Assembly: GCF_014836615.1 (NCBI RefSeq)
Contig: NZ_JACSQN010000005.1
Span: 124,001 to 188,000, forward strand
Direction of reading: 5' to 3'
Length of the DNA stretch: 64,000 nucleotides
Source: Sporosarcina quadrami
GTDB taxonomy: Bacteria > Bacillota > Bacilli > Bacillales_A > Planococcaceae
Below are positions 57,442 to 64,000 of this stretch, piece by piece. The notes under the pieces were generated by a model. The model was not told the DNA's origin. It saw nothing but the letters and a program-made list of their open reading frames with translations, and made no database searches. Both the position numbers and the translations under genes were made by a program. Within the stretch, counting starts at the first letter, position 1. Each line of letters starts with the position of its first letter.

Positions 57442-58059
57442 GTGAATGATTTCCCAGTAACGATTCAAACAAAGAAACTTCCCCATGCCGCAACAAACGT
57501 GAATGTCTACTATCCGTCAGTAGTAGGGTTGACCAATTACACGGTACAACAAAAGATTAACCATACAATTATTAGCACATTAAATAAAATGCTTATAGAC
57601 CAATATTTTTATGAGAGTTACTTAGTTGAAATGCTCGCTAACTTTGAGATAAAGACCAATGAGCGCGGCATTCTAAGTTTAAACTTAATCGTTTATTCTT
57701 TTACAGGCGGAGCGCATGGCATGACAGTTGTTAAATCGCTGACATTTGACGTTAAGACAGGCAGGCATTTTTCATTAAAAGAGCTGTTCAAGCCAGGAAG
57801 TGATTATGAAAAAGAAATTAATATGATTATCCGTCAACGAATAAAAGACTGGGATATTCAATTACTGGAACCGCCGTTTAAAAGTATCCGGCCCGATCAG
57901 GATTACTATATAGCTGATGTGACGCTCGTCGTCTATTTCCAGCTATATGAAATTGCGCCATATGCATCAGGTTTTCCGTACTTCCCTATTCCTATTTTGG
58001 ATTTAGCAACTAATATAAAAACTGAAGGACCACTAAATACGATGATGACATTCACATAA
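57442..58059 (+). CDS. DUF3298/DUF4163 (RsiV ectodomain-like) protein without membrane anchor
   Basis: 205 residues. The DUF4163/DUF3298 fold is indicated by YYPSVVGL, the motif YSFTGGAHGMTV (about 90-101), SLTFDVKTGRHFSLKELF and the ending YEIAPYASGFPYFPIPI. This is the domain of the lysozyme-sensing anti-sigma factor RsiV. Here there is no signal peptide, membrane helix or anti-sigma domain, so the protein is predicted cytoplasmic and not RsiV itself. The GTG at 57442 has AGGAAAGG nine bases upstream; the ATG codons at 57418 and 57433 lack a spaced site. Confidence 0.78.
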   Translation: MNDFPVTIQTKKLPHAATNVNVYYPSVVGLTNYTVQQKINHTIISTLNKMLIDQYFYESYLVEMLANFEIKTNERGILSLNLIVYSFTGGAHGMTVVKSLTFDVKTGRHFSLKELFKPGSDYEKEINMIIRQRIKDWDIQLLEPPFKSIRPDQDYYIADVTLVVYFQLYEIAPYASGFPYFPIPILDLATNIKTEGPLNTMMTFT

Positions 58060-58094
58060 AAAGCGTGCAGAGAGACTCATCTGCGCGCTTCTTT
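58060..58094. terminator. Bidirectional terminator between the DUF3298 and TIMP-like genes
   Basis: Arms AAGCG-GCAGA and TCTGC-CGCTT with A/T flanks; convergent genes. It overlaps the end of the minus-strand gene. Confidence 0.75.
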
Positions 58095-58643
58095 ATTTCT
58101 GAAATAAACCGTTGCTGTTCCTAACAAAATGACAATTACAAATACACCAATCCACACGATCCAACTACGATTTACCCCTACCTCTTCTGCTACTGTATCA
58201 ATTTTCTCACCTTCACCAAATACTTTCAAATCTTCAGTCGCATTTGCAAGCTGCACAGTGCGATTACAAATGCTAGTCGTTAAAGACTTGCTATCATACA
58301 TGCCGTTGCTTGATGCATAGACAAGGTAACTTTGGCCGACTTCAAATGGAAATCCGCAATCTGCTTCATTATTTCCTGTTGTAATAGCCACTTCTCCGCT
58401 TTCAATGCCTTTCCAACTTTCATCCACTTTGAATTTTACAGTCCTGCCGTTACCGTTTATAAGCTTCATATTATCAGTGATTTCGATCACTTCACCACTG
58501 AATACGGCATTTGCCTCATTCAATGCCTGGTCTGGCGGCGGAGGCATTATACAAGAGCAAGCTACAGCATCTGTCGGTTTCCAAAGAAATAAGGTAATCG
58601 ACAATATAAGAAACGGCAAAATTAGACGCTTATACAAATTCAT
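58077..58643 (-). CDS. Secreted/membrane-tethered TIMP/NTR-like protein
   Basis: 188 residues. Signal peptide (about 1-27) with mature start near ACSCIMPPPPDQA; the CxC at the mature N-terminus is characteristic of TIMP-like NTR domains. An OB-like beta-rich domain follows (VFSGEVIEITD, VKFKVDESWKGI, VAITTGNNEADCGFPFEVGQSYLVYA), with paired Cys near 96 and 126. A C-terminal membrane helix (WIVWIGVFVIVILLGTATVY) ends in a basic tail NKEARR, so it is surface-displayed. Bacterial members are of unknown function; protease inhibition is not shown. Confidence 0.82.
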   Translation of the reverse strand: MNLYKRLILPFLILSITLFLWKPTDAVACSCIMPPPPDQALNEANAVFSGEVIEITDNMKLINGNGRTVKFKVDESWKGIESGEVAITTGNNEADCGFPFEVGQSYLVYASSNGMYDSKSLTTSICNRTVQLANATEDLKVFGEGEKIDTVAEEVGVNRSWIVWIGVFVIVILLGTATVYFRNKEARR

Positions 58644-58711
58644 CTTCCTCTCTATCCTTATACAGAGTAGACGGAAGTATATGACAACTAGTTACACTCA
58701 TAAAAAAATTT

Positions 58712-59386
58712 TCAACATAGTCGATGAATTAATGTCTTGTCGTTATTTTTAGGCGAATTGACATCTGGGGAAATAGCGTAAGCTTCCATTTGTGTATCAT
58801 CAAACGGCTTCAACATATTCCCCAGGAAATGACTTTCGGTGTTTTTCGGATTAAGCCAAGCCGATTCATCTTCCTTTTTCAATATGACTGGCATCCGATC
58901 ATGGATTGGTTTCATCAATTCATTCGGTTCAGTCGTTATTGCTGTGCATGTATGAATTACGTGTCCTGTAGGTGATTTCCATGATTCCCACAGTCCAGCA
59001 ATGGCGAATAAGCCGTCTGTTTTCAGTTTAATGCGCATCGGAATCTTTTTTCCATCTTGCCTTTGCCATTCATAGAAAGAATCAGCCGGTATGATGCACC
59101 GTTGCTTCAAGAAAGCTTTTCGGAAACTTGGCTTTTCAGCGATAGTCTCTGCGCGGGCGTTAATCATTTTATACCCAATTTTTTCATCTTTCGCCCATGG
59201 CGGTATTAGTCCCCATCGCAAATGGCCAAGACGATTTTGAGTACCATCATTAATAATAGCTGCCACTTGTTGGGATGGGGCAATATTATAGCTTTGAATA
59301 TAGTCACTTTCAGCAAAAGCAGATGCAATGTCGAAACGTTCAATAATTTCAAAGTAAGGGGCAAATAATGTAAAACGACCACACAT
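58712..59386 (-). CDS. SRAP-family (HMCES/YedK) abasic-site DNA-protein crosslink protein
   Basis: SOS-response-associated protein of 224 residues. The catalytic Cys2 directly follows the initiator Met (MCGRFTLF), which autoproteolysis of Met exposes to form the thiazolidine link to abasic sites. The conserved Asn-Ile-Ala-Pro (YNIAPSQ), the Glu in PADSFYEWQ (about 105) and His in PIHDRMPVIL (about 160) complete the active site. Family function is protecting abasic sites in single-stranded DNA. Start ATG at 59386 after GAGGAGGAT. Monocistronic. Confidence 0.93.
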   Translation of the reverse strand: MCGRFTLFAPYFEIIERFDIASAFAESDYIQSYNIAPSQQVAAIINDGTQNRLGHLRWGLIPPWAKDEKIGYKMINARAETIAEKPSFRKAFLKQRCIIPADSFYEWQRQDGKKIPMRIKLKTDGLFAIAGLWESWKSPTGHVIHTCTAITTEPNELMKPIHDRMPVILKKEDESAWLNPKNTESHFLGNMLKPFDDTQMEAYAISPDVNSPKNNDKTLIHRLC

Positions 59387-59481
59387 GTAGCATCCTCCTC
59401 AATTTGTCGAGACTATTCACTTAATCGTATCACGTATTTGCGGTAGAATCATAGTAGGCACGTTAGAAAGGATGAATACAG

Positions 59482-60207
59482 TTGCAACGTACATTAATAA
59501 TTAGTGATATCCATGGGGAACTGCAATTATTCGAAGAGCTACTACAAATTAGTAATTACAATCCAAAAAACGATCAATTAATTCTACTAGGTGACTATAT
59601 CGACCGTGGTCCACAGTCAAAAGAAGTGCTCGAAAAAGTGATTCAATTGAAGGAAGAAGGGGCACTCGTCTTAAAAGGTAATCATGAGGATATGATGGTG
59701 AAATCACTCGTTTTAGGTGAAGAAAGAGCATGGAGAAATTGGACAGGCCGCAATGGTGGTAATAAAACGCTCGAAAGCTATGGTTTTGTTGCGAGTGAAT
59801 TTATCTTTAATGAAGAGGATACTTTCGTGAAACCGGAACTACATTCAGATCTGTTAGATAAACACCTAGAATTCATACAGAATTTAGATTACTACGTGGA
59901 ATGGGAAGATACGATCTTTGTTCACGCAGGTGTTCATCCAGAGAAAAAAATTGAGGAAACCGATCCGTATGAACTCATATGGATACGAGACGTTTTCCAT
60001 AATGGCTACGCAGGAGAAAAGACAGTCATATTTGGCCACACGCCGAGCAAGAACTTACATAAAGATGAGAACGATCATTCAATTTATATTGGTGAGAACA
60101 ATATTATTGGAATTGATGGTGCTGCTGTCTATGGCGGTCAGCTCAATTGTCTTGAACTGCCTAACCGAAAAGTATACGCTGTCTCCAATTCAAAAAAGCA
60201 ACAATAA
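59482..60207 (+). CDS. Metallophosphoesterase, PPP/ApaH-like phosphatase
   Basis: 241 residues. Metal-binding motifs of PPP phosphatases: ISDIHGE (about 7-13), GDYIDRGPQS (about 35-44), GNHEDMM (about 65-71), and late His residues in FVHAGVHP and FGHTPS. The substrate could be a phosphoprotein or a dinucleoside polyphosphate; the sequence does not decide. TTG start at 59482 with AAAGGATG upstream. Followed by a bidirectional terminator. Confidence 0.9.
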   Translation: MQRTLIISDIHGELQLFEELLQISNYNPKNDQLILLGDYIDRGPQSKEVLEKVIQLKEEGALVLKGNHEDMMVKSLVLGEERAWRNWTGRNGGNKTLESYGFVASEFIFNEEDTFVKPELHSDLLDKHLEFIQNLDYYVEWEDTIFVHAGVHPEKKIEETDPYELIWIRDVFHNGYAGEKTVIFGHTPSKNLHKDENDHSIYIGENNIIGIDGAAVYGGQLNCLELPNRKVYAVSNSKKQQ

Positions 60208-60238
60208 GAAAAGCCGGACTCTTCATGAATCCGGCTTC
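60208..60238. terminator. Bidirectional terminator between phosphoesterase and BCCT genes
   Basis: GAAAAGCCGGA / TCCGGCTTC hairpin between convergent genes. Confidence 0.87.
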
Positions 60239-60244
60239 AATATA

Positions 60245-61810
60245 TTATTTCTTCTTCTTTCTGCTCGCCTTTTTCTTAACTTCTTTTTCAATGTTTTCAA
60301 ACCGTCTTATATCACGCGGTCTAACTGTAATTGGTTCTTTACTCAACAGTTTGGCGAGCGAGAACATGAGAAGTATGAGGAATAATGTAAATGGCAATGC
60401 AGAAACGAGTGATGCTGATTGTAACGCTTCTAATCCTCCTGCATACAACAATACTGCTGCGATTGCAGACATTAAGAAGCCCCAAATCATCTTCACCATT
60501 AATGGTGGAAACAGACTTCCTTTCGTCGTCATACTTGCCAAAATATATGTCGCTGAATCAGCAGACGTTATGAGGAATGTGAAAATTAGTATGATTGACA
60601 GCACTGACATAAGACCCGTTAACGGCAAATGATTAAGTGTCTCAAATATTGCAGATGTCACATCCGCGTCAACTGCTTCAGCAATCTTCGTGCCATTATT
60701 CAAATCGCTGTATAACGCTGTCCCACCAAGTGTAGCAATCCACATACACGCAAATACAGGAGGGATGACCATAACGCCCGCGATGAATTCACGGATGGTT
60801 CGACCCTTTGAGACCCTCGCAACAAATGCTCCGACAAACGGTGACCAAGCAATTGTCCATGCCCAGTAGAAAATTGTCCATTCCCGAACCCATGAGCCGC
60901 CTTGATAAGGTTGCAGACGTAAACTGTAGCTTATGAAGTTATTAATATAATCTCCGATTGCCAATGTGAAGCTTTCAAGTATGAACACTTTTGGTCCGAC
61001 AAAAAAGAAATAGACTAACATTGTTATGGCCATTCCAAGATTAAAGTTCCCTAAATACGCAATTCCTTTGCTCAAGCCGGTTGAAGCAGAAAGCATATAA
61101 GAAACAAACAATATCGCAATAATCACCATTTGAGTCGTAAATGAGCCTTTAAAATTAAACACATATTCAAGTCCACCACTCATTTGCAGGACACCCATAC
61201 CAAGTGAAGTTGCAATACCCATTACAGTTGCTATGACTGCAAAAGAGTCGATACCTGTTTTCAGCACTTTATTCGAGCCAACTAATGGTTCAAGTGCAGT
61301 TGAAACTAAGCCATCTTTCTTCTTTCTAAACTGTAAAAATCCGATAACTAAACCGACCATTCCAAATATGGCCCATTGAGAAATACCCCAGTGGAAAAAT
61401 GAATAGCCCATTGCAACACGCGCAGCACTTTCTGATTGCCCTTCAACTCCGCTCATCGGTGAAGTGAAGTAATGGCTCATCGGTTCTGCAACACCCCAGA
61501 ACACGAGTCCAACACCGAAGCCTGCTGAAAACAGCATGCCAATCCAAGTAAAGAAAGGATACTCAGGACGTTCTTCGTCTCCACCTAGACGAATCGCACC
61601 AAACTTACTAATGGCAAGCCCAATTAAGAATACAATAAGGACGAATACGGTCAATAAATAAAACCAACCGAATTTAACTGTTGTGAATGTATATAATCGA
61701 TCAGCAACAGCACCGAAAGGCTCGTTAAACACTGCTCCTAGAACAACTAGGATTAATATGACGATGGATGATACTAAAAACACTGGGTTCTTCCAAAACT
61801 TCCTATCCAA
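60245..61810 (-). CDS. opuD: BCCT-family glycine betaine/choline transporter (OpuD-like)
   Basis: Na+-coupled osmoprotectant carrier of about 521 residues and 12 membrane helices. The glycine stretch FGVGLVFWGVAEPMSHY (about 105-121) and the tryptophan box TIFYWAWTIAWSPFVGAFVA (about 315-334), followed by RVSKGRT, are the BCCT signatures. The C-terminus is strongly basic (EVKKKASRKKKK), a feature used for osmosensing in BetP-type carriers. The TTG at 61810 has GGGAG upstream and is preferred over the ATG at 61828, which lies before that site; this is uncertain. OpuD is the best guess, substrate not proven. Confidence 0.88.
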   Translation of the reverse strand: MDRKFWKNPVFLVSSIVILILVVLGAVFNEPFGAVADRLYTFTTVKFGWFYLLTVFVLIVFLIGLAISKFGAIRLGGDEERPEYPFFTWIGMLFSAGFGVGLVFWGVAEPMSHYFTSPMSGVEGQSESAARVAMGYSFFHWGISQWAIFGMVGLVIGFLQFRKKKDGLVSTALEPLVGSNKVLKTGIDSFAVIATVMGIATSLGMGVLQMSGGLEYVFNFKGSFTTQMVIIAILFVSYMLSASTGLSKGIAYLGNFNLGMAITMLVYFFFVGPKVFILESFTLAIGDYINNFISYSLRLQPYQGGSWVREWTIFYWAWTIAWSPFVGAFVARVSKGRTIREFIAGVMVIPPVFACMWIATLGGTALYSDLNNGTKIAEAVDADVTSAIFETLNHLPLTGLMSVLSIILIFTFLITSADSATYILASMTTKGSLFPPLMVKMIWGFLMSAIAAVLLYAGGLEALQSASLVSALPFTLFLILLMFSLAKLLSKEPITVRPRDIRRFENIEKEVKKKASRKKKK

Positions 61811-61960
61811 GACAAAATCGACTCCCATATTTAAATTATTTACTTAGCTACATACCCTAAAAACTGATATACTAATCAACTTATTGGGAAAGAGTATATA
61901 GCAGTTAGTCCCCCATTTCTATGATACTATTTTACAAAACTCCTAATGAACAATCACAAA

Positions 61961-61996
61961 ACGGCTATATCCCAAGTGTTTGTAGGGAATAGCCGT
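61961..61996 (-). terminator. Terminator of the Fsr-like MFS gene
   Basis: Arms ACGGCTAT and ATAGCCGT with an inner TCCC/GGGA pairing, followed on the minus strand by TTTTGTGATTG. Confidence 0.75.
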
Positions 61997-62003
61997 TAAG
62001 TCA

Positions 62004-63221
62004 TTAATTTTTGGGCATCGCAATTTTTTGATCTTTCGGTAATGCCAAACCGACTAAACCGATGAACGGCAAAAATGATGCGATAACCATAGTCGGGTAA
62101 ATACCGATAGTATCCATCAATTTACCGAATGCAACAGCTCCGATTGCTCCCATACCAAACGCCAATCCTACAGTAAGCCCGGCCATCGTACCGATTTTAC
62201 TTGGAACAAGTTCCTGTGCATATGTGACCGTAACCGAGAAACTGAGCATTATGAAGAACCCGATAATAGCCAATAGCGGCCCAATTATCCACAAAGGAAC
62301 GTGAGGCAACAAGAGGCATAATGGCAATGGAACAATTAAAGAGAGGACGATGACGTTTTTCCGTCCAATACGGTCTGCAAATGGACCGCCAAAAAATGTT
62401 CCGGCAGCGCCAAAAGCCATGAATAGAAATATGTATAGTTGCCCTGCCGCAATTTTTAGCTCATACTCATCCATTAAATAAAAAACATAGAAACTCGTCA
62501 CATTTGTTACGTAAAACGATCTAGCAAATATGACAACGAGCAATAGAGTTAATGCGATTCCTATTTGCTTTTTAGTAAGCTCTCCAATAGAAGAGAGGAT
62601 AACTTTCTTGCGTTTGTTCTGTTTTTCAAGTTCCAGTTGTTTTTTATACCACGCAGAAATCTTCGATAATATGTAGATGCCAAGTGCTGCGACAAGAACG
62701 AAAAAGGCGGCACCGATTTGTCCAAGAGGAACTAGCACGAATGCGCTGATAAGTGGTGCGAGCGCTTGTCCAGTATTTCCCCCCACTTGATAAATTGATT
62801 GTGACAATCCTCTTTTATTCCCCGCTGCCATGAAGGAAACGCGTGAGCCTTCGGGATGGAATACGGCAGAACCAAATCCAAGAATGATGACGGATAATAG
62901 AATTAGCCAATAACTTGGAGCAATCGCAAGACCTCCTATTCCAATAAGAGAACAAGTCATGCCTATTGGAAGTGCATAGGGCATGGGTTTTTTATCACTA
63001 AAATAACCTACGACAGGTTGAAGAACGGATGCAACCATATTTAATGCGAAGAAAATAAAGCCCAGCTGGGTAAACGTCAACCCTCTTTCCTGTTCTAAAA
63101 CTGGGAACATCGCAGGAATGACCGCTTGCAACGTATCATTCAGTAAATGAGTTGCTCCAATTGCGAACATAATTGGATAAACCGGATTTGAAAAATCTTG
63201 AATCTGTTTCTTTTCAGACAA
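62004..63221 (-). CDS. MFS transporter of the fosmidomycin-resistance (Fsr) type
   Basis: About 405 residues and 12 helices. The Fsr-family stretches ATHLLNDTLQAVIPAMFP (about 23-40), GFGSAVFHPEGSRVSF (about 113-128) and SQSIYQVGGNTGQALAPL are clear. The TTG at 63221 is chosen for the GGGGAT site six bases upstream, giving MSEKKQI; a TTG at 63242 is further out. Members export fosmidomycin and other compounds; native substrate unknown. Monocistronic. Confidence 0.87.
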   Translation of the reverse strand: MSEKKQIQDFSNPVYPIMFAIGATHLLNDTLQAVIPAMFPVLEQERGLTFTQLGFIFFALNMVASVLQPVVGYFSDKKPMPYALPIGMTCSLIGIGGLAIAPSYWLILLSVIILGFGSAVFHPEGSRVSFMAAGNKRGLSQSIYQVGGNTGQALAPLISAFVLVPLGQIGAAFFVLVAALGIYILSKISAWYKKQLELEKQNKRKKVILSSIGELTKKQIGIALTLLLVVIFARSFYVTNVTSFYVFYLMDEYELKIAAGQLYIFLFMAFGAAGTFFGGPFADRIGRKNVIVLSLIVPLPLCLLLPHVPLWIIGPLLAIIGFFIMLSFSVTVTYAQELVPSKIGTMAGLTVGLAFGMGAIGAVAFGKLMDTIGIYPTMVIASFLPFIGLVGLALPKDQKIAMPKN

Positions 63222-63440
63222 ATGAATCCCCACACTTTTCAATTAAATTAACACAATATGTACAGTATACAGCATCAATAATCGCGGTGGGAGATAACTT
63301 GCACAATTGCTTTGATCAGTTGCCTAGAATATGAATAAATTTATTAGTTTTCGTTATGATCGAAAAGTTTTTTCAGGATGTTCAAAAGACATTAATTTGG
63401 GCAGATTGGTTCTACACCTTTCGAAAGGATTGAACCCACT

Positions 63441-63821
63441 ATGTTGCTTTTTGGTAATATATCCATAATGGCTCTGTTTCCTGTCACACTTCTTTTATTG
63501 ACAATGGAAATTGTTTTTTCTTCCTATAAGTCGACATCAAAGATCTGGACTACTAAATTGGCAGCCGTCAATTTAATTATCAATTTATTTTGGGTTACGA
63601 TAATTATACTTCTTCTACTTAATCCTATGATTATCCATCCGTTCTTATCAGATTTACTGGCGTCCATATTTAGCCGATCACCTGAAGATATCAATACGCA
63701 AGTAATGATGATTATTTTCGCAGTTGGCCTTCTATCTTTAGCTACCACGATCATTGATTCTTATGTCGCTTTCAAAAAATCAAAAACGGACAAATCGATA
63801 AACACTTCTGAAATGGAATAA
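63441..63821 (+). CDS. Three-helix membrane protein, unknown
   Basis: 126 residues. Three hydrophobic segments at about 3-24, 43-67 and 87-107 (LFPVTLLLLTMEIVF, LIINLFWVTIIILLLLNPMI, MMIIFAVGLLSLATTI), then a charged KKSKTDKS tail. AAAGG lies about 11 bases before the ATG. No recognised family. A 220-base upstream gap contains only A/T-rich sequence with no clear promoter. Confidence 0.65.
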   Translation: MLLFGNISIMALFPVTLLLLTMEIVFSSYKSTSKIWTTKLAAVNLIINLFWVTIIILLLLNPMIIHPFLSDLLASIFSRSPEDINTQVMMIIFAVGLLSLATTIIDSYVAFKKSKTDKSINTSEME

Positions 63822-63922
63822 GCCTTTTTAACAGCAGCTCTAGATGATATGTTTATCTATCGACCTTTCGGGAATAAAAAGAAGAGACAAGCACTATTCA
63901 ATTATTCAGGAGGTGTAGTACA

Positions 63923-64000
63923 ATGGCTAAAATTGCTGTTGAAAATCCGTTTGATGATGTAAAAGTGGCATTAGAGGAAAAAGGTCATGAAGTGAAGATG
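63923..64000 (+). CDS. UPF0180/YkuS-like protein, 5' end only
   Basis: Only 26 codons before the window ends. AGGAGG (63908-63913) precedes the ATG. The start MAKIAVENPFDDVKVALEE then KGHEV matches the beginning of the small YkuS (UPF0180) proteins of Bacillales, which are about 80 residues and of unknown function. Confidence 0.78.
   Translation, partial: MAKIAVENPFDDVKVALEEKGHEVKM

Noticed and set aside
57442..58059. RsiV anti-sigma factor
   Set aside because: No anti-sigma domain, no membrane helix and no sigma factor gene next to it.

Overview
The window looks like core chromosome from a low-GC Gram-positive of the Bacillales, most likely family Planococcaceae (Sporosarcina-like). This is inferred from gene content and order: tyrS, acsA/acuABC, ccpA, aroA, ytxGH, murC, sftA, ytpRQ, ytoP, ytzB, ytnP, trmB, dat, pepV, ytzE, rsuA-like, ytgP, ytfP and leuS follow the same general layout as the tyrS-leuS arc of Bacillus subtilis. 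AGGAGG-type ribosome binding sites, T-box leaders, frequent TTG/GTG starts and many short bidirectional terminators fit that group.

Layout. 1-850: 5' part of tyrS and its tyrosine T-box leader. 889-3933: class A penicillin-binding protein with a (GGS)n tail. 3997-8347: acetyl-CoA synthetase (acsA) divergent from acuABC, the acetylation/deacetylation genes that control it. 8444-10644: ccpA and the chorismate mutase/DAHP synthase. 10809-12944: a large FtsA/PilM-like ATPase where B. subtilis has ytxJ. 13007-14230: ytxGH with a sigma-B-type promoter. 14413-21890: murC, DNA translocase sftA, ytpR, ytpQ, a lipoprotein and an M42 peptidase. 22082-31612: ytzB, a ytnP-type lactonase, trmB, a NERD-like protein, D-amino-acid aminotransferase, pepV, a DeoR-type regulator, an rRNA pseudouridine synthase, a MOP flippase and a flavoprotein. 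31672-34400: leuS with a CUC-specifier T-box. 34445-37104: ketoacid CoA-transferase pair and an MFS exporter. 37336-43440: radical SAM protein and methyltransferase, SDR, LysM-3D wall protein with a WalR-type box, GntR regulator, BrnQ. 43608-47827: sbcDC. 48030-50900: manganese-type ABC importer behind two MntR-like boxes.

From about 51.1 to 56.3 kb the character changes. This is an accessory segment of small genes (small membrane proteins, an APH-fold kinase, DUF523, GNAT and VOC proteins) separated by degraded copies of a dispersed intergenic repeat. It also holds a 471-bp direct duplication carrying a small secreted-protein gene, and an ASCH-domain pseudogene with two in-frame stops. From 56.8 kb on the content is ordinary again: a GIY-YIG protein, a DUF3298 protein, a TIMP/NTR-like secreted protein, an SRAP protein, a phosphoesterase, a BCCT transporter, an MFS exporter, a small membrane protein and the start of a YkuS-like gene.

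I see no rRNA or tRNA genes, CRISPR array, prophage or intact insertion sequence. I do not find a clear new multi-gene system. The best leads are the FtsA-like protein with repeated C-terminal modules, the repeat family with its duplication, and several regulatory sites that predict specific regulons. Functions rest on recognised family motifs and remembered homologues; nothing was searched.
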